From Aptenodytes patagonicus (taxonomy: Eukaryota > Chordata > Aves > Sphenisciformes > Spheniscidae), in assembly GCF_965638725.1 (NCBI RefSeq), contig NC_134954.1, positions 5,327,001 to 5,391,000 on the forward strand: DNA of 64,000 nt, in the 5' to 3' direction. Position 1 is the first letter of the stretch, and each line of letters starts with the position of its first letter. Under the pieces are notes generated by a model that saw nothing but the letters and a program-made list of their open reading frames with translations, made no database searches and was not told the DNA's origin. Of this stretch, positions 1 through 12,025 are shown in pieces. Position numbers and translations under genes: made by a program.

Positions 1-15
1 TCTTTTGTCTTTTAG

Positions 16-193
16 GAACAGCTGGTAGCTGCTTGCAGAGATTTACCACCATGCCATTCTTATTCTGTAACACCAATGATGTTTGTAGTTTTGCTTCTCG
101 CAATGACTATTCATACTGGCTGTCAACTGCAGCAGTAGTGCCAGTAGACATGGCACCCATTTCTGGCAGGGCACTAGAGCCCCATATAAGCAG
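16..193 (+). CDS. COL4A3: COL4A3 exon, first NC1 exon in window
   Basis: The acceptor is TTTTAG ending at 15. The exon opens with the last two bases of a split Gly codon and reads [10 protein letters not shown] onward. It ends with two bases of Arg (AG|G) at a GTAAGA donor. It contains the first conserved SYWLST block and the Met used in the sulfilimine bond. Confidence 0.95.
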
Positions 194-3100
194 GTAAGAG
201 TATAAGAATTTTAGCTCTTTTGTCCTGGAACCACAAAGACGTCATGAATAGTTTTCAACTGCAAATGTTAGGCAAAGACCTGCCCATCTCAGCCAGTACA
301 AGCACTGTTTTTAACCACCTGAATTTTGTTTACTCACCTGAATATGTCAGATATTCAGTGATACTCTAAGAAAAGTTAGATTAAAGCTAGGGTCCCACCA
401 CAGGGCTTAATCTGCATAGCTGACATGAGAAAATGGCACACAGTCTTACTGCTTGCAGTGATATTTTTTTAAAAACCTATTGTTGTATATATCAGAGGCA
501 GACTAAAATGAAATAGCTTCATTATTTGGAATACAGTACAAATCAAGTTCTGCTTTCAACTATGTGTGATATATTTACTGTAGTTGGGTGAAGAACATTG
601 TAAATTGGGGCTGAAGGTTCTCTGCTATGAAACACCCTTGTGCAAATGTGGCCCTTTCTAGTTGCTTTAAAAGAGCTATGAAGGATGAAGAGCATCTTAA
701 GAGGAAAAGCTCTAAAAGCATGAAAGACCAAGAGTAGCAAAAGGAAAGATGAGAAGGCAAGCTTTGCACTTGGTCTTCTAGCCTGCCCTACCCAGTTGTT
801 GCAATCTAGTAGCTCACCTTCATAGTTTCTTCACTTAGGAAATAAAGATTACTTTTTCTAATCTTAGCAAATAAAGGTACAGAACTTTGATCTAAACCGT
901 AACAACGTCAGTGGTGAGCACACAAAGAAGGTAAAATTTAGCTTGTTACTTCAGTAAAGGCAAAATTAGGAAGCTCAAATGTTCTGGGACTAATTCCCAT
1001 CTTTATCAGTTTTTGTCTGGTGTTACTAGTAGAGATTGCAAAGCAAGGTATTTGGGTTACCTTCAATTTACTTATCTCCTCATTAAACAGAAAACCTGTG
1101 TGAGATGTAACATTGACAGTAAGCCCTGCCATTAGGTAGCTACTGTCCTAGAAATACAATTTTTGTCTGTTTTCCCTCATCTCTGCACTGAATGACCCCA
1201 GACCCCAGACTCGGGGTCTGGAGAACAAGTCTGATGAGGAGCGGCTGAGGGAACTGGGGTGGTTTAGCCTGGAGAAAAGGAGGCTGAGGGGAGACCTCAT
1301 CACTCTCTACAACTACCTGAAAGGAGGTTGTAGCAAGGTGGGTGTCGGTCTCTTCTCCCAAGTAACAAGTGATAGGACGAGAGGAAATGGCCTCAAGTTG
1401 TGCCAGGGGAGGTTTAGATTGGACATGAGGAAAAATGTCTTTACTGAAAGAGTGGTGAAACGTTGGAACAGGCTGCCCAGGGAAGTGGTGGAGTCCCCAT
1501 CCCTGGAGGTATTTAAAAGACGAGTAGATGAAGCACTTTAGGACATGGTTTAGTGGGCATGGTGGTGTTGGGTCGACGGTTGGACTCGATGATCTTAGAG
1601 GTCTTTTCCAACCTCAATGATTCTATGATTCTATGAATGCACGTGTGTTTCTTCGTACAGGTGTGCTGTCTGTGAAGGAGCTGCAATGGTAATAGCAGTT
1701 CACAGCCAAACAACTGTAGTTCCTGCATGTCCAGAAGGCTGGATATCTCTCTGGAAGGGTTTTTCTTTTGTTATGGTAAGGATATAAAGACTTGAATTAT
1801 TAATTTTATCTCGTCTCACTTTCATTGGCATTTTCATCTGCTCATAGCTCATTTGTTTCTTAATAATTGATAAATCCTTTTTTTTTTCCTTTCCCAAGGA
1901 GCAGACAATAATTCTATTAACTCTTATTTAATGCCAGAAGCATAGCAACAACTATTCCGATCTGTCCTTAAAAATAGGTGGCAGGAAGAAAGGGGAAAAG
2001 ATGAAAGGACTACCATAGGATTTTAGTCTGACAAAAATAACTGCATGCTCTCATTTTCATGCATCATGCTAAGATCTAGGAAGCAGGTTTGGGGAGTGGA
2101 GTGGTTAAACTGGTCCTGAACACAAATACACAGAAATAACTGACCCACTTCCATGCCAAGTGGTTCTTTTATAAATTGGATCTTAGGGCTGAACTCCACA
2201 GAAAGCTAAAATCAAAACAAATGCAGTGCGCTGTCTACAAAAGACTGCCTCAGCAATTTTGATGCCATAACAAGATATGAGTGAAGCAAGTTCATAGTGT
2301 GCCTGCAAGGTGAGAACTGAGTATGGGAATAAGGGTGTAGCTATGCTAGGGGACGTAGCACTTCATCTTTCTTATCCGTGCCTGTGGGATGTCATAGGGA
2401 TGCCAGTAAATGAGGGTAAAAGACAGAATTAAAAATCCCTCTTTTTTGCATGATGTGAAGTCCTTTTAGGTCTAGTGTGAAATTTGTTGTCTCTCCTGGG
2501 AATTGGCCCTAAGTAATAACAACAATAATCTTGGAAAAGAATAAGAGAACTTTTGCAGCATCTGGTTAAAATCATTTGCTTGTTTCCAACATCAGGAAAT
2601 TTAAATGGTATCTTCTAGCCAATTTTCTACTGTCATGAATTATTTTAGAGCTATTTCTACAGGCATTTACCAACATCAGAGAAGGAAAAGCCTTCTTTGC
2701 TTTTTGTGTTTGGAGAAGCAAGCAGTACAACAAAAAATATGAATACACACAAAATAGGGGATGTGGCTTATTTGTAATTCATTTACTGTAATCCTCAACT
2801 GGACAGAAGCCAGCTACTTTCTGGTCTTTGTACTGGTTACAGTTTCGTGCCTTTTCATGGAGCAGAAAAAGGTCTTTGGAGGGACTTCTGAAATGCCATA
2901 ACTGTGCTTGAATTTTCTTAAGGCTTCTGTGCTTCGTTATAGGTTTGATAAAACTAATCTGTGTTCGTTTTGTTTTACCCAAGATATACCACAGAACCTA
3001 TGGTATGTTTTAGAAGGAGATTTTTTTTTTTTGCCTGCAGTTTACTAAAAGTTGATGAACAAGTTCTCATAAAAAAAAATGTATTGGTGGTTACAGTATA

Positions 3101-3628
3101 CAAGTGCTGGCTCAGAAGCTTCTGGCCAAGCATTGGCATCTCCTGGATCTTGTTTGGAAGAATTTCGAGCCATCCCATTCATAGAGTGCCATGGCAGGGG
3201 GACGTGCAACTACTACACAAATTCCTACAGCTTCTGGTTGGCATCGTTAAATCCAAGAAGAATGTTCAGGTAAACTGTACTTCTCTGCATCCATACGCAT
3301 CACATCTGTGCTGCAAGTGCCCGAGGAGACAGTAACTGCCTGCATAACATGTGGGGGTTCTCCTAGTAATTCCTCTCAGTTTAGACATCCCCCTTTGTTA
3401 GGTTTAGGGTAATTCTGTAGCACAAAGATGCCTTAAGTGAGCCAAGGATTTCAGTGGTGTTGTCAATACTTCCATACCCGAAGTTTCATCATCTCTTCCT
3501 GTTTTTTAAAGAAAAAAGTAAATGTTTGTTTTCTTTCTTCTAGGAAACCTCTGCCACAGACTTTGAAAGCAGGAGAACTAGAAAATATCATCAGTCGTTG
3601 TCAGGTCTGCATGAAGAGACCAGTCTAA
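16..3628 (+). CDS. COL4A3: Collagen type IV alpha-3 chain, 3' end (NC1 domain), partial
   Basis: Four exons (16-193, 1661-1775, 3097-3269, 3544-3628) splice with GT-AG borders into the last 182 residues of a collagen IV NC1 domain; the N-terminal part of NC1 and the triple helix lie left of the window. Landmarks are [60 protein letters not shown] and CQVCMK, with the paired cysteines of the C4 repeats. Alpha-3 is preferred over alpha-1 or alpha-5 because of [17 protein letters not shown] followed by the [10 protein letters not shown] stretch, and the short MKRPV end, all close to human COL4A3. NC1 drives assembly of the alpha3-alpha4-alpha5 protomer of kidney, lung and other basement membranes. 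The residues of the sulfilimine cross-link (Met93 and Lys211 in the alpha-1 NC1 count) are both present, as DMAPI and TLKAGEL. Identification is firm. Confidence 0.96.
194..1660 (+). other. COL4A3 intron holding a CR1 fragment
   Basis: Intron between two NC1 exons. Apart from the CR1 piece at about 1211-1637 I see only AT-rich single-copy sequence. The CR1 tail ends about 24 bp before the next exon, so it supplies sequence directly upstream of the acceptor. Confidence 0.8.
1211..1637 (+). mobile_element. CR1 LINE, 5'-truncated 3' end
   Basis: The sequence matches the C-terminal end of CR1 ORF2 and its 3' UTR in + orientation: the GAGGAGCGGCTGAGG and AGGCTGCCCAGGGAAGTGG blocks, the GTGGAGTCCCCATCCCTGGA block, and an ATTCTATGATTCTATGA tail. 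A 67-residue open stretch ending RVDEAL is the decayed C terminus of the reverse transcriptase protein. Only the last 430 bp or so are present, and no reverse-transcriptase core remains. Confidence 0.93.
1661..1775 (+). CDS. COL4A3: COL4A3 exon, mid NC1
   Basis: The acceptor is CGTACAG and the donor ATG|GTAAGG. The exon translates from the split Arg codon as CAVCEGAAM and onward to WKGFSFVM. The stretch [16 protein letters not shown] corresponds to the region called the EB Goodpasture epitope in human alpha-3. It follows directly on the CR1 inserted in the preceding intron. Confidence 0.95.
1776..3096 (+). other. COL4A3 intron, no distinct feature seen
   Basis: An intron of about 1.3 kb. It is AT-rich single-copy sequence with short T-runs, and I see no mobile element or coding potential. 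Confidence 0.7.
3097..3269 (+). CDS. COL4A3: COL4A3 exon, penultimate
   Basis: A 173-nt exon with acceptor TTACAG and donor CAG|GTAAAC. It reads [20 protein letters not shown] to NPRRMFR and holds the second set of conserved NC1 motifs ([25 protein letters not shown]). Confidence 0.95.
3544..3628 (+). CDS. COL4A3: COL4A3 last coding exon
   Basis: The acceptor is TTCTAG. The exon reads [20 protein letters not shown] and ends VCMKRPV then TAA at 3626-3628. The lysine of TLKAGEL is the Lys211 equivalent. Confidence 0.95.
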
Positions 3629-4165
3629 ACAGTGGCCACTCTTGATGGAACATGAAACTCTGCTTTTATTACAAAGAATTGCCTAACTCTGAAGAGCTGT
3701 AATTTATTAAAGTCCAACTGCATCTGGAAAGAACACTATAAATTGCCAGTGCAGCACTGTGGTGAGGTAGGGTAACGGTTTGACTTTTGTCTTTGGCAAA
3801 TGACAAAGCACTTTGTCGGAGAAAGCTTGTAATGGCAGTCTGCAAGGGCTTCTGCTGAACTATGTCATTTCTAAGTTGCATCTTCATGATAAAACTATGG
3901 CATCGCCAGATTTTTAATGGAAGATGTTAATGCTGCCTTGTGTCGTGTGCTTTTCAAACCGCAAGACAAACTAAATGCTCTAATATCAGCTTACATACGT
4001 TCAGTGTTTAAAGCGGATGTAATTTAAGATGAAAATCTGGTGCTTACGAGCGATAGGGTTCAATAGGAAGTATTTTCAGTGCACTTCTAAATATATAATG
4101 ATTCATTTAGGGTTGTTTTGTTTTCTTATCTTTTCTTGTCTAATAAACAAGTATCTCCCCACTTA
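3629..4165 (+). other. COL4A3: COL4A3 3' UTR, proposed first poly(A) site
   Basis: Untranslated sequence follows the TAA at 3626-3628. The first AATAAA hexamer is at 4142-4147, so the shortest 3' UTR would be about 0.5 kb. The true end is not shown by the sequence; longer forms using later signals near 6233-6247 are possible. Confidence 0.5.
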
Positions 4166-7100
4166 CCACACCCTTCCTCTGGCTGGCAAACGGGAATACA
4201 ATCTTTTTTGTGTCACTGCAATAATAACGGTTCTTGACTAGCCAGAAAGGGAGCTACACCGTTCACTGGGCAGACAGTACAGTGGTGACATGCACTAGCT
4301 GTGTTCTCCAGAGTGACTACGGCTAAGGGCTGACTAATTGAAAGTCTTGGAAAGTTTTCATTGGATTCCATGGCTTTTGACACAGATCATGAGATCTTCT
4401 AAATTCTTCAAACGTTGACAGTATTGGGCCTCTATTATGATCACATGCTTTTGTCTCTATTGAAGAACAACTATTTAGCATCTCATAATTTGGGATTCTG
4501 ATGGAATTAACAATTACTGTATGGCTCAAGGGCTCCCATGGCATTATCAGGCTATCACATACCCATCAGGATATGATCTCTTTCTATTTTATTTTTAATA
4601 GATAACAAAAAATACAATATTCACATTTTATAATACTCCATATTTAAATATTTATCACAAATTATATTCTGTATTTAAATATTTATCTCACATTTCTGCA
4701 AGTGAAACCATTTATTCCATCCAGTTAAATGCATGCATCCAAAATTTTTAAAAAAAGACTGGTATTTAAATTGTACCATCTGAGCACTGACTTATACAAG
4801 AGAATCCAACTGTAAATGAACGCAAATACTTGAAAAGCACTTTCATTTACTCATATAACTTACATAAAATTGTAGCTCTGAGGGTTTTTTTTTTATATTT
4901 ATAACATTGCACTTGCAAGGCTATTTAAAATTGTAATGTTAACATTTTAAATGTTAATATTTTTAATACTTGCACAATCTATCAGAATTACGGTATTTAG
5001 TGTTGTAGAAGAAGCCTAATTCATCTGCATAGTTCTGTAAATGCATCATTTTAAACGGAGGGTCTAGCAAGTCATTGAAATAACCAAGATTTCTCATTTA
5101 GATCTTTTTTAAGCCAGTGAAATTTTATATTGTTTGTTAAAATACTTGCACTGTGTTTGTCTGACCGTTTGAATTTTCAGTGTTCACCTAACTAAGAAAA
5201 AGTTTTGTCTGTGTTTCATGCCAGTATCTTCTGATGGAGCTAACGTGAAGATACCACTTACATGAACTGAATGGATATTTTAAAATTAGTGTTTGCTTGA
5301 ACAGTCATAGTGCTTCTGTTTGCAAGGTATAATTGTGAATTTGCAGGTTTTTATGAAAAATCTCTATGCAGATGCACTACTGATAAGAAGGTATTAATGT
5401 CAAGTTAATATTTAGTCTTCCATTTGAACCAGGTTTGCGGATGGGGGGTGTTTTCCTTAAAACAATCACGTATTAGGTTTTTCCATTAACTTAAGTTTGC
5501 TTTAAATACTCAGAGATAGAATCCACACCCGTTGCTTGTTAGGTTGTTGATTTTTGGGTTTGTTTTTTTTTCCATTAAGGCTCATTACAGTCACCCAAAG
5601 GCATTGTATACTGTATACAATTGATGACTGTGGAGAGCCTCATGTAAAATTGCTAGTAAAATGCAGAATGTAAGTACCTGAGGGTGAAGTCTGCTGGAAA
5701 TGGTCAGTAGAGGATAATGTGTAAGGAGAAGGGAATGGATTGTGGTTTTAAAGTCCAAACCTAAGTTACAAAGAGTTTTATGTCTCAGTATAGCACATAA
5801 CTGGAAGTTATGCCTTGTTCCCGGTTTTGGATTCCTCTGCTCACTTACTGTGTGGCCTTGAAGTTACTAAAGAAAGATTTTCATGGATAGCTTTAGATTT
5901 TGAGTGCTCAAACTCAGTTTCATGTTCATCAAGCCCAGTGTAATACAAGCTGGGCACTGAAAATCAAAGAAAAACTTGGAAAAAAGTTGATCTTAACTTC
6001 TCTCTGCAGATGCAGATCACTTTACTTCCCTACTGCTAATGATCGTTGTGAGGATTAGTTAACTCATGTCTGTAAATGCTTTGAAAGCCTTAACTGGAAA
6101 GTGCTGAAGAGGTGCAAGGTGTTAATATATTGTACTGAAAGAATGGAAGCATGAGAAATCGGAAATAATGAGCAAATAATAGAGGGGGGGAAGGGAGGAA
6201 AGCAAACCTGCTAAATACAGGCAAATAAAAATATTTTGACTAAATAAAAGACCCATTTCACTTGGTTTTTTGTTCTTCCCAGTGCTAATGATCTTTTCCA
6301 CTACCTATGCATAGTATTATTACCAAAAAAAAAAAAGTGCCATCTGACTAAAAGACAATAGGTGGCATTTGCCCTCAGAAAGGCGCTCGTTCTCTCCTAC
6401 TTGGACTACACTAGAAGTCTAGCGCTTCAGTGTAGATACCCAAGCTGGATGTCTGCATGCTATCTTTCTTCCTAAAGACATTTCTACGTAGGATACTGTG
6501 ATGGGCTGGTGACAGACAGTGGTTTCAGTCTGGAACAATTCAGCCATGTTCTTCTCTTCTACTGCGTTCATTCGTATTTTCTGCTGGATTCATACGCGTG
6601 AAGCACAGGTGGGTGGCAAGTTGCTGTTGACAGACATAGTATGAGAGAAAGGGTTGTGCTGACACTGAGGAAGAACTAGGAAGGTGAAGAAGGCTGGCTG
6701 ATGGGGCCCCAAGCGCACCAGCAGCCCCAGAGTGCCCAGCCCCAGAGTGCCCTGCCCAGCTCGCACCCCAGCACAGGGGTGCAGGCGCTGCATCCACGCT
6801 CCATCCCGGGCCTTGCCTGAGCTCTGCTGTAGGTAGGCTTGTGCCCAGCCCTCTCCCCTGCTGCTCCCAGCTTCTTCCACTTGTCTTTGACCTGGGATCT
6901 GACTCGTCACCTTGCATTTGCCTCACGGTTGCTGGACGGTCAACAGAACCTTTTACTGTCACCAGCCCAGCTCTGTGGTACTGTGCCCATTATGGTGGGA
7001 CTGTGCCCTCATTGGAGAGATCACCGCCCTGCCTAGGCTGGGGTTGTCTTCCTCCGTGGAAGGAAGCCACTCTTGCAGCTTGCTGACAAACACTCACAAC

Positions 7101-8940
7101 TTGCCTAGGGAACCACTGTAACTCCAGGTTCAAGAAAGGAAAGGACTGGCCGCCAAGGAAGCCAAAACCTGTAAAAACTAGAGAAGAGTAGGACTTGCAG
7201 TGTTTCCTCAGACAGAAGGCAGTACCCAGAGGTATTCTGTAAGTGCACACAGACAGACCAACAAGCAGATTGCGTGCAGCAGAAAGAAAAGGACACACCT
7301 GAAATTATTATCAAGATTTCAGTGTGAAAATAAGGAAGACTTATCTGAGAATCAAACTGGTAGAACAGTGTTGTATGCAGCATTCTTAAGGATGGCCTTT
7401 TAAATCACTGGACAAGAAAATCAAGGATATCTACAGAGAGATCTGAAAACCGTCAAAGAAAATTATTTGTGCTAGGACTTCTACACAACGAAAAAATGGA
7501 AGGAGCATCCTGAAGGGGATGAGGGTACAGCTAGGGTACAGCCTGATGCACCTCTTTTTGAGATCTGACAGAATACATGGGGCCTGGACAGGTTGACGTA
7601 GTCATGATCTACTCCTGGTCATTCATAACATGATACTACACTAGAAATCGCCTCCAGGGCTCTTCTGGAGAATTTCCTGTGGATTAGAAGAACCCAGGTG
7701 ACTAGTCTGTGGCCGCTTTTATTGTGTGACCACTCAATTTATGAACAACAATCGTATATTCAATGGAATAAAGATAGTTGCATAATTGATCTCAACATAA
7801 AATTACATATGGGGAATCATGGGAGAAGGACCATGTTTCTAGTGTGCTTCAAGAACCAGTTTCAGACTTTTTACACTTTTTTTTTTAAAAAAGACTAAAT
7901 CCCTCTTGATAGTTTGTAAATCTTAGAGCTTGTGGAAGTGGTAAAACTGAGGAGGGCTCTCCTACAGAATGATGGGGATTGCCTGGTAAGATGTGCTCAG
8001 GCCAACAACTTGTGTTTCAGAGGCCAAAGGTAAGATCATGTATCTAAAGGCAAATAATATATAATGCTCAATGTTACACAGCTTTTATTTTTATCCAGTA
8101 GGCGATCATATTTCAGACCACTTGCCTCTGTAAAACAGCGCTGTTGGTATTTGTAAAGAACAGAATTAGCAAGCTGCGGGCCTTGGATCAATACACGCTT
8201 CAGTACTTGGCATTGCTACTCATTTTGACCTCCAAAATGTCATTGTGACCATAAATCAAAGTACAGGGAAAGCTCAGAGGCTACTTTCCTCTCCTCTCTC
8301 TATAGAACAGCATTTCTCATTTTATTTTTCTGTACGGAATTGGAAAATTGATAGTTGCCTGCACCGTGGGGAGACGGCTGCTCTCAGCCAGCCTATGCTG
8401 TGAGCGAGAGCCAGTTTCAGGAAGGGTCACCTAACGGGGCCCGTGGAAGGGCTCTACCGCCATAAGGTCAGAACCGACGCGCAAGCTGGGTTTAAGAGGG
8501 ACAGGAAACGGATGGCTCCGTCAACCCCGTTGGCTGACAAGTTTTATGCAACGCTCGTGGGGGTGGTGATTGACGTAGAAAAGACACCGTTAAACAGGAC
8601 AGCCATTGTGAAGTTTACCAGCTGGTCAGGTGTGAGGCTTAACTAGCAGCCGGGTTTTTTGAAGCGCGCAGTCGCTTTTGAGCGAGAGGAGCTACGCAAC
8701 TACCCGTCTTCCAGAAAACGTGCCCTGAAGCGACTGGCCTTTTGCCCTTGCCTATGAGGGTGGTATGCCAGGTTCATCACGCGCCAAGACGGATTCTTCC
8801 AGCCGCTTAACACACAATTTCATGTTTCCACATTACAACGGTGTGTTATTCCACCACAGCACAAAGACGGAAGCAGAGTGTGAGTGCTCCACGCGAAGCT
8901 CTGCTGCTTGACGGTCAACACCCAAGAGATGCGACGGCTC
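4166..8940. other. Intergenic stretch COL4A3 to MFF, no gene recognised
   Basis: Mostly AT-rich. At 4640-4700 there is a short direct repeat built on TTTAAATATTTATC. A GC-richer patch lies at about 6690-7080 with a 15-bp tandem duplication (CCCAGAGTGCCCAGC type). CpG content rises from about 8360 toward the MFF island. The open frames here are short and resemble no family I know. Confidence 0.6.
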
Positions 8941-10300
8941 GCAGGGCGCCGCTTCAGCAGGAGCAAGCTGTAGGCAGCGATGGGCGGCAGCAGCGGCACG
9001 CGCGCTGGAGCAGAGGGTCCCGACGTGCCTTCCCTCCCCTTGGGCCCCAGCGGTTACTGTGAGGCTCAGCTGAGGAGCCGTGGAGGTACGACACCCCCAG
9101 CTCCAGGGCGGGGGCTTGCCCTCCACGCGGCCAGGGAGAAGGCGATGAGAAGCTTCGGAGAGAAGTCGGAGTCTCTCCGTGCAGAGACCCCTGCCGCCAG
9201 CTGCCGCCCTTCACGCTCTGGCAGCGGCGGCGCCGCTTGCCCAGGGCCCAAGCCCGGCTGCCAACGCCCCGTTCGCCCCGCTCCGCCGCCGGGCCCGGCC
9301 CCGCGGGTGACCTTATGCTGCGGCCCGGGGACACCTCCCAGCGCGCCTGCGCGCCGCCCGCCTGCCCTCACTAAAAATGGATGCCCTCCGGCTCTTTCGC
9401 ACGCGAAGCACCAGCGAGAGCCGCTTCCGCCCTCTTTCGGTCACATGACGCGCGGTCCGCGGCCCGGCAGCCCTTACGGGAGCCCGATGGGGACAAGCAG
9501 GCCGTTTTTTGCGTCTTACCTGAGGAGCGCGGTGAGGGCGAGCCGCGCCGTTTAACCAGCCCCCGCCCGCGGGAGGCAGCGCCAGGGTCCGGAGCGCGGC
9601 AGGAGCGGCCCGGCCGGGGCAGGGCAGGGCAGGGCAGGGCAGGGGCTCGCCGGCCGCCTCCCCGCCGCTCTGGGTGAGTACGGGCCGCCGGGGCCCGGCG
9701 GCGGCGGCCCCAGGTTATTCCGAGGGGAACTTAGCCCCCCCACGGGATAACCTGGGGCCGCCGCCGCCTCCCCAACCCCCCCCCCCCTCCGCCCTCGCAG
9801 CCGTCCGTCCCCTCGGCCTGAGCCCCCCCTCAGCCTGGGTCGTCCCCGTCCCCCCCCGCCCCGGGACCGTGTCTCCTCTCAGTCCTGTTCCCCCCCGCCG
9901 CGGAGCCGCCTCCTGCCCCAGCCCCGCTCTTCGCCCCATGCCTCCCCGCTTGCCTCGGCTCGCCGCTGCCTTCCCCCCCCGCACACGCACCTCGGGGCAC
10001 CCCTTCGGCTCCCCGGGCGCTTCTGCCCGTCTCCCTGTCGGTGGCCGCCCCTTCCCTCCGGTGCCGGGTGTGGCTGCCTGACAGCCGCCGCTGCCCGCTC
10101 TCGCACGCCCGGTGCTCCCGGCGTTCCCAGCTCCGTGTTCCCAACGCCTTACCGAAAACGTTTTAGCGGCGGGACCGGCCCCACTTGGCAGCCGCCTTCC
10201 ACAGCTGGAGGTCGGCGGGGGCCCCGGACGCGTGTTTGGGAGGCTGGACCCCTGAGGGGGCTGACGGGACACGGGGGGTGGGGGCTCCTGAGCGCCCGGT
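8940..10300 (+). promoter_or_regulatory. MFF: CpG island and promoter region of MFF
   Basis: A dense CpG stretch with GC boxes, a GCGCCTGCGC element near 9349 resembling the NRF-1 consensus, and a short GGGCA tandem run near 9615-9645. There is no TATA box near the proposed first exon. It is the only island between COL4A3 and the first MFF coding exon, so it is assigned to MFF by position. A 12-C run lies at 9776-9787. Confidence 0.75.
9545..9673 (+). other. MFF: Probable noncoding first exon of MFF
   Basis: Within the CpG island the sequence CTCTGG|GTGAGTACG gives a strong donor at 9674. An untranslated first exon in the island is expected, because the coding exon at 15178 begins one base before its ATG and has no upstream coding partner. 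The 5' boundary is a guess. Confidence 0.45.
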
Positions 10301-11246
10301 TCCCCCTTTGCCTTCCTCTGACATTAGCTGACTGGGTCTGCTGCCGAGGGCTCTTAATGCTGTCGCAGCACGATGAGGATTTGGGCGTTTCAGAGAAACG
10401 GTTGTCACACTGTGACAATTTTTTTCCTCCTAAAGTTTCCAGTATTTTTTCCATTTAAAAAAAAAAAAAAGGTGTTTTGCATTAAAACCTCCAGCTGGAG
10501 GAAAACAAACTTGAAAGAATGCAGCCTTAAGTGTTTTGTGATCCCATAGCCTTGTTTATGTATAATAGATATTTTGTTGTTCATGTCGTTCTTGTGCTAA
10601 GGAGCGGAGGTAATGTATTTTTAAAGTTCAACATGTGTAACCGTACCATGCAGAACAGCTTTCAGCATTCAGCCTACGCCTAGCTCTCCTCTCCCTCAAA
10701 TTGCTCCATTAATGCTTTGTTTCATAGCCTCTGATCCTGAATGCCTCTCTGACGTATGTTCTGACAGTTTTAGGGTCCCATAATAGGGTCCCTTGGGTCC
10801 TATAATACATGTCCTTAACTTTGCTTTAAGTCCTCTTCTTCCCCTTTTACTTGTCAACGGTTATCTAGACGCTTGCCAAAGGAGCACTTTGTAGCTTATG
10901 TGCACTTGAACAGACTAGCTGTGAAGTAGCCACATCAGGAACAAACAGTAGTGTAGCTGGAGAAGTTACAGTTATTTGGGTGTAGGCTGTAAAACCTGCT
11001 CAGATCTCAGTGCTGGCACAGCTATACTGTTACCAGGACTCATCTTCGTATATCTCAGATTAACTTGGACATCCACACTGTGCGTAACGTTCCCGGTTGC
11101 AGCACAGATATGGCCAATGTCTGATTAAGGCCAGAATGCTGACAAAGAGTCATCCTTCAGAGTTGTACGCATTGCTTCATCCTCGTCTCTTCTGTTGCTG
11201 TTCCTGTTCAGGAGAGGGGGAAGGAGGTACTCCTATGTCTTTCCTT

Positions 11247-12025
11247 ATAGAATCACAGAATCATAGAATGGTTTGGGTTGGAAGGGACCTCTAAAGGTCA
11301 CCTAGTCCAACCCCGCTGCCGTGGGCAGGGACATCTTCAACTAGATCAGGTTGCTCAGAGCCCCGTCCAACCTGACCTGGAATGTTTCCAGGGATGGGGC
11401 ATCCACCACCTCTCTGGGCAACCTGGGCCAGTGCTTCACCACCCTCAGCGTAAAACATTTCTTCCTTAGATCTAGTCTAAATCTACCCCCCCCTTGTCCT
11501 GTTGCCACAGGCCCTGCTAAAAAGTCTGCCGCCATCTTTCTTATGAGCCCCCTTTGAGTACTGACAGGCTGCAATAAGGTCTCCCCGGAGCCTTCTCTTC
11601 TCTAGGCTGAACAACCCCAACTCTCTCAGCCTTTCTTCACAGGAGAGGTGTTCCATCCCCCTGAGCATTTTTGTGACCCTCCTCTGGACCCGTTCCAACA
11701 GGTCCGTGTCTTTCTTATGCTGAGGGCTCCAGAGCTGGACGCAGTGCTCCAGGGGGGGTCTCACCAGAGCAGAGCAGAGGGGCAGAATCCCCTCCCTCGA
11801 CCTGCTGGCCACGCTTCTTGGGATGCAGCCCAGGATAGGGTTGGCCTTCTGGGCTGCGAGCGCACGTTGCTGGCTCATGTCCAGCTTTTCATCCACCAGT
11901 GCCCCCAAGTCCTTCTCGGCAGGGCTGCTCTCAATCCCTTCATCCCCCAGCCTGTATGGATACCGGGGATTGCCCCGACCCAGGTGCAGGACCTTGCACT
12001 TGGTCTTGCTAAACCTCATGATTAT
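11247..12025 (-). mobile_element. CR1 LINE fragment, reverse orientation
   Basis: In reverse, this reads the C-terminal third of CR1 ORF2 (motifs [44 protein letters not shown]) and the 3' UTR with the TAGAATCATAGAAT tail at 11247. It is 5'-truncated near 12025. The frame is open for 178 residues (11483-12019), and the sequence is close to the 49.7-52.0-kb copy, so both belong to one fairly young subfamily. Confidence 0.95.

Noticed and set aside
9674-10272. Open frames of 135-185 residues on both strands in the MFF island
   Set aside because: Pro/Ala/Arg-rich composition, no motifs, overlapping on both strands; typical CpG-island artefacts.
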